A stretch of 5,512 nucleotides of DNA from Oscillospiraceae bacterium (lineage in GTDB: Bacteria; Bacillota; Clostridia; Oscillospirales; Ruminococcaceae). Of this stretch, positions 5,496 through 5,512 are shown one piece after another (the stretch's first letter is position 1; each line of letters begins with the position of its first letter). The stretch is taken from positions 1-5,512 of the forward strand of contig CAAGDZ010000412.1 of NCBI GenBank assembly GCA_900768735.1, in the 5' to 3' direction. Position numbers and translations under genes: made by a program. The notes below the pieces were generated by a model that had not been told where the DNA came from, made no database searches, and was given only the letters and a program-made list of their open reading frames with translations.

Positions 5496-5512
5496 ATGGC
5501 TTATAAAATTTC
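5496..5512 (+). CDS. Start of a probable 2[4Fe-4S] ferredoxin (cut by window edge)
   Basis: Only ATG and five codons (M-A-Y-K-I-S, last base at the edge) are visible. AAGGAGG (5481-5487) lies eight bases upstream, an excellent start signal, and a promoter lies about 50 bp further up. MAYKIS is the typical beginning of small clostridial bacterial-type ferredoxins, and the neighbouring ferredoxin-thioredoxin reductase-like gene makes a ferredoxin fitting. With six residues the product is an inference; that a gene starts here is nearly certain. Confidence 0.6.

Overview
The window looks like part of the chromosome of an anaerobic Clostridia-type Firmicute, most likely a Ruminococcus/Oscillospiraceae-like gut or rumen bacterium. 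This is inferred from the AGGAGG- and AAAGGA-type ribosome binding sites, a lipoprotein signal with a long Ser/Gly/Thr/Ala linker, clostridial-style redox proteins, and moderate-GC genes separated by AT-rich gaps. I see no insertion sequence, CRISPR array, rRNA or tRNA.

Layout, left to right: (1) a truncated minus-strand gene for an L-fucose/L-arabinose isomerase-family protein, running off the left edge; (2) a 352-bp divergent intergenic region with a good sigma-A-type promoter in each direction and a candidate palindromic operator; (3) a plus-strand family-1 solute-binding lipoprotein, unusual for carrying a CxxC-x11-CxxC zinc-ribbon-like segment; (4) a strong bidirectional terminator with a 22-bp perfect stem; (5) a minus-strand permease-ATPase pair of a polar amino acid ABC importer, with its own promoter and leader hairpin but no binding-protein gene; (6) a 260-bp divergent intergenic region; (7) a plus-strand redox cluster made of a 65-aa ferredoxin-thioredoxin reductase catalytic-chain-like protein, a thioredoxin, and, starting 152 bp later under its own promoter, the first six residues of what is probably a clostridial 2[4Fe-4S] ferredoxin.

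How the genes may work together: the isomerase and the binding protein are divergent and may share sugar-responsive control, but the sugar is not identifiable here. The permease and ATPase should form the membrane core of an importer that borrows a binding protein encoded elsewhere. The right-hand genes could form a complete electron route, ferredoxin to Fe-S reductase to thioredoxin to target disulfides, without NADPH-flavin thioredoxin reductase. That compact module, with its altered cysteine spacing and a thioredoxin with extra cysteines, is the most interesting part of the window. The zinc ribbon in a surface lipoprotein is second.
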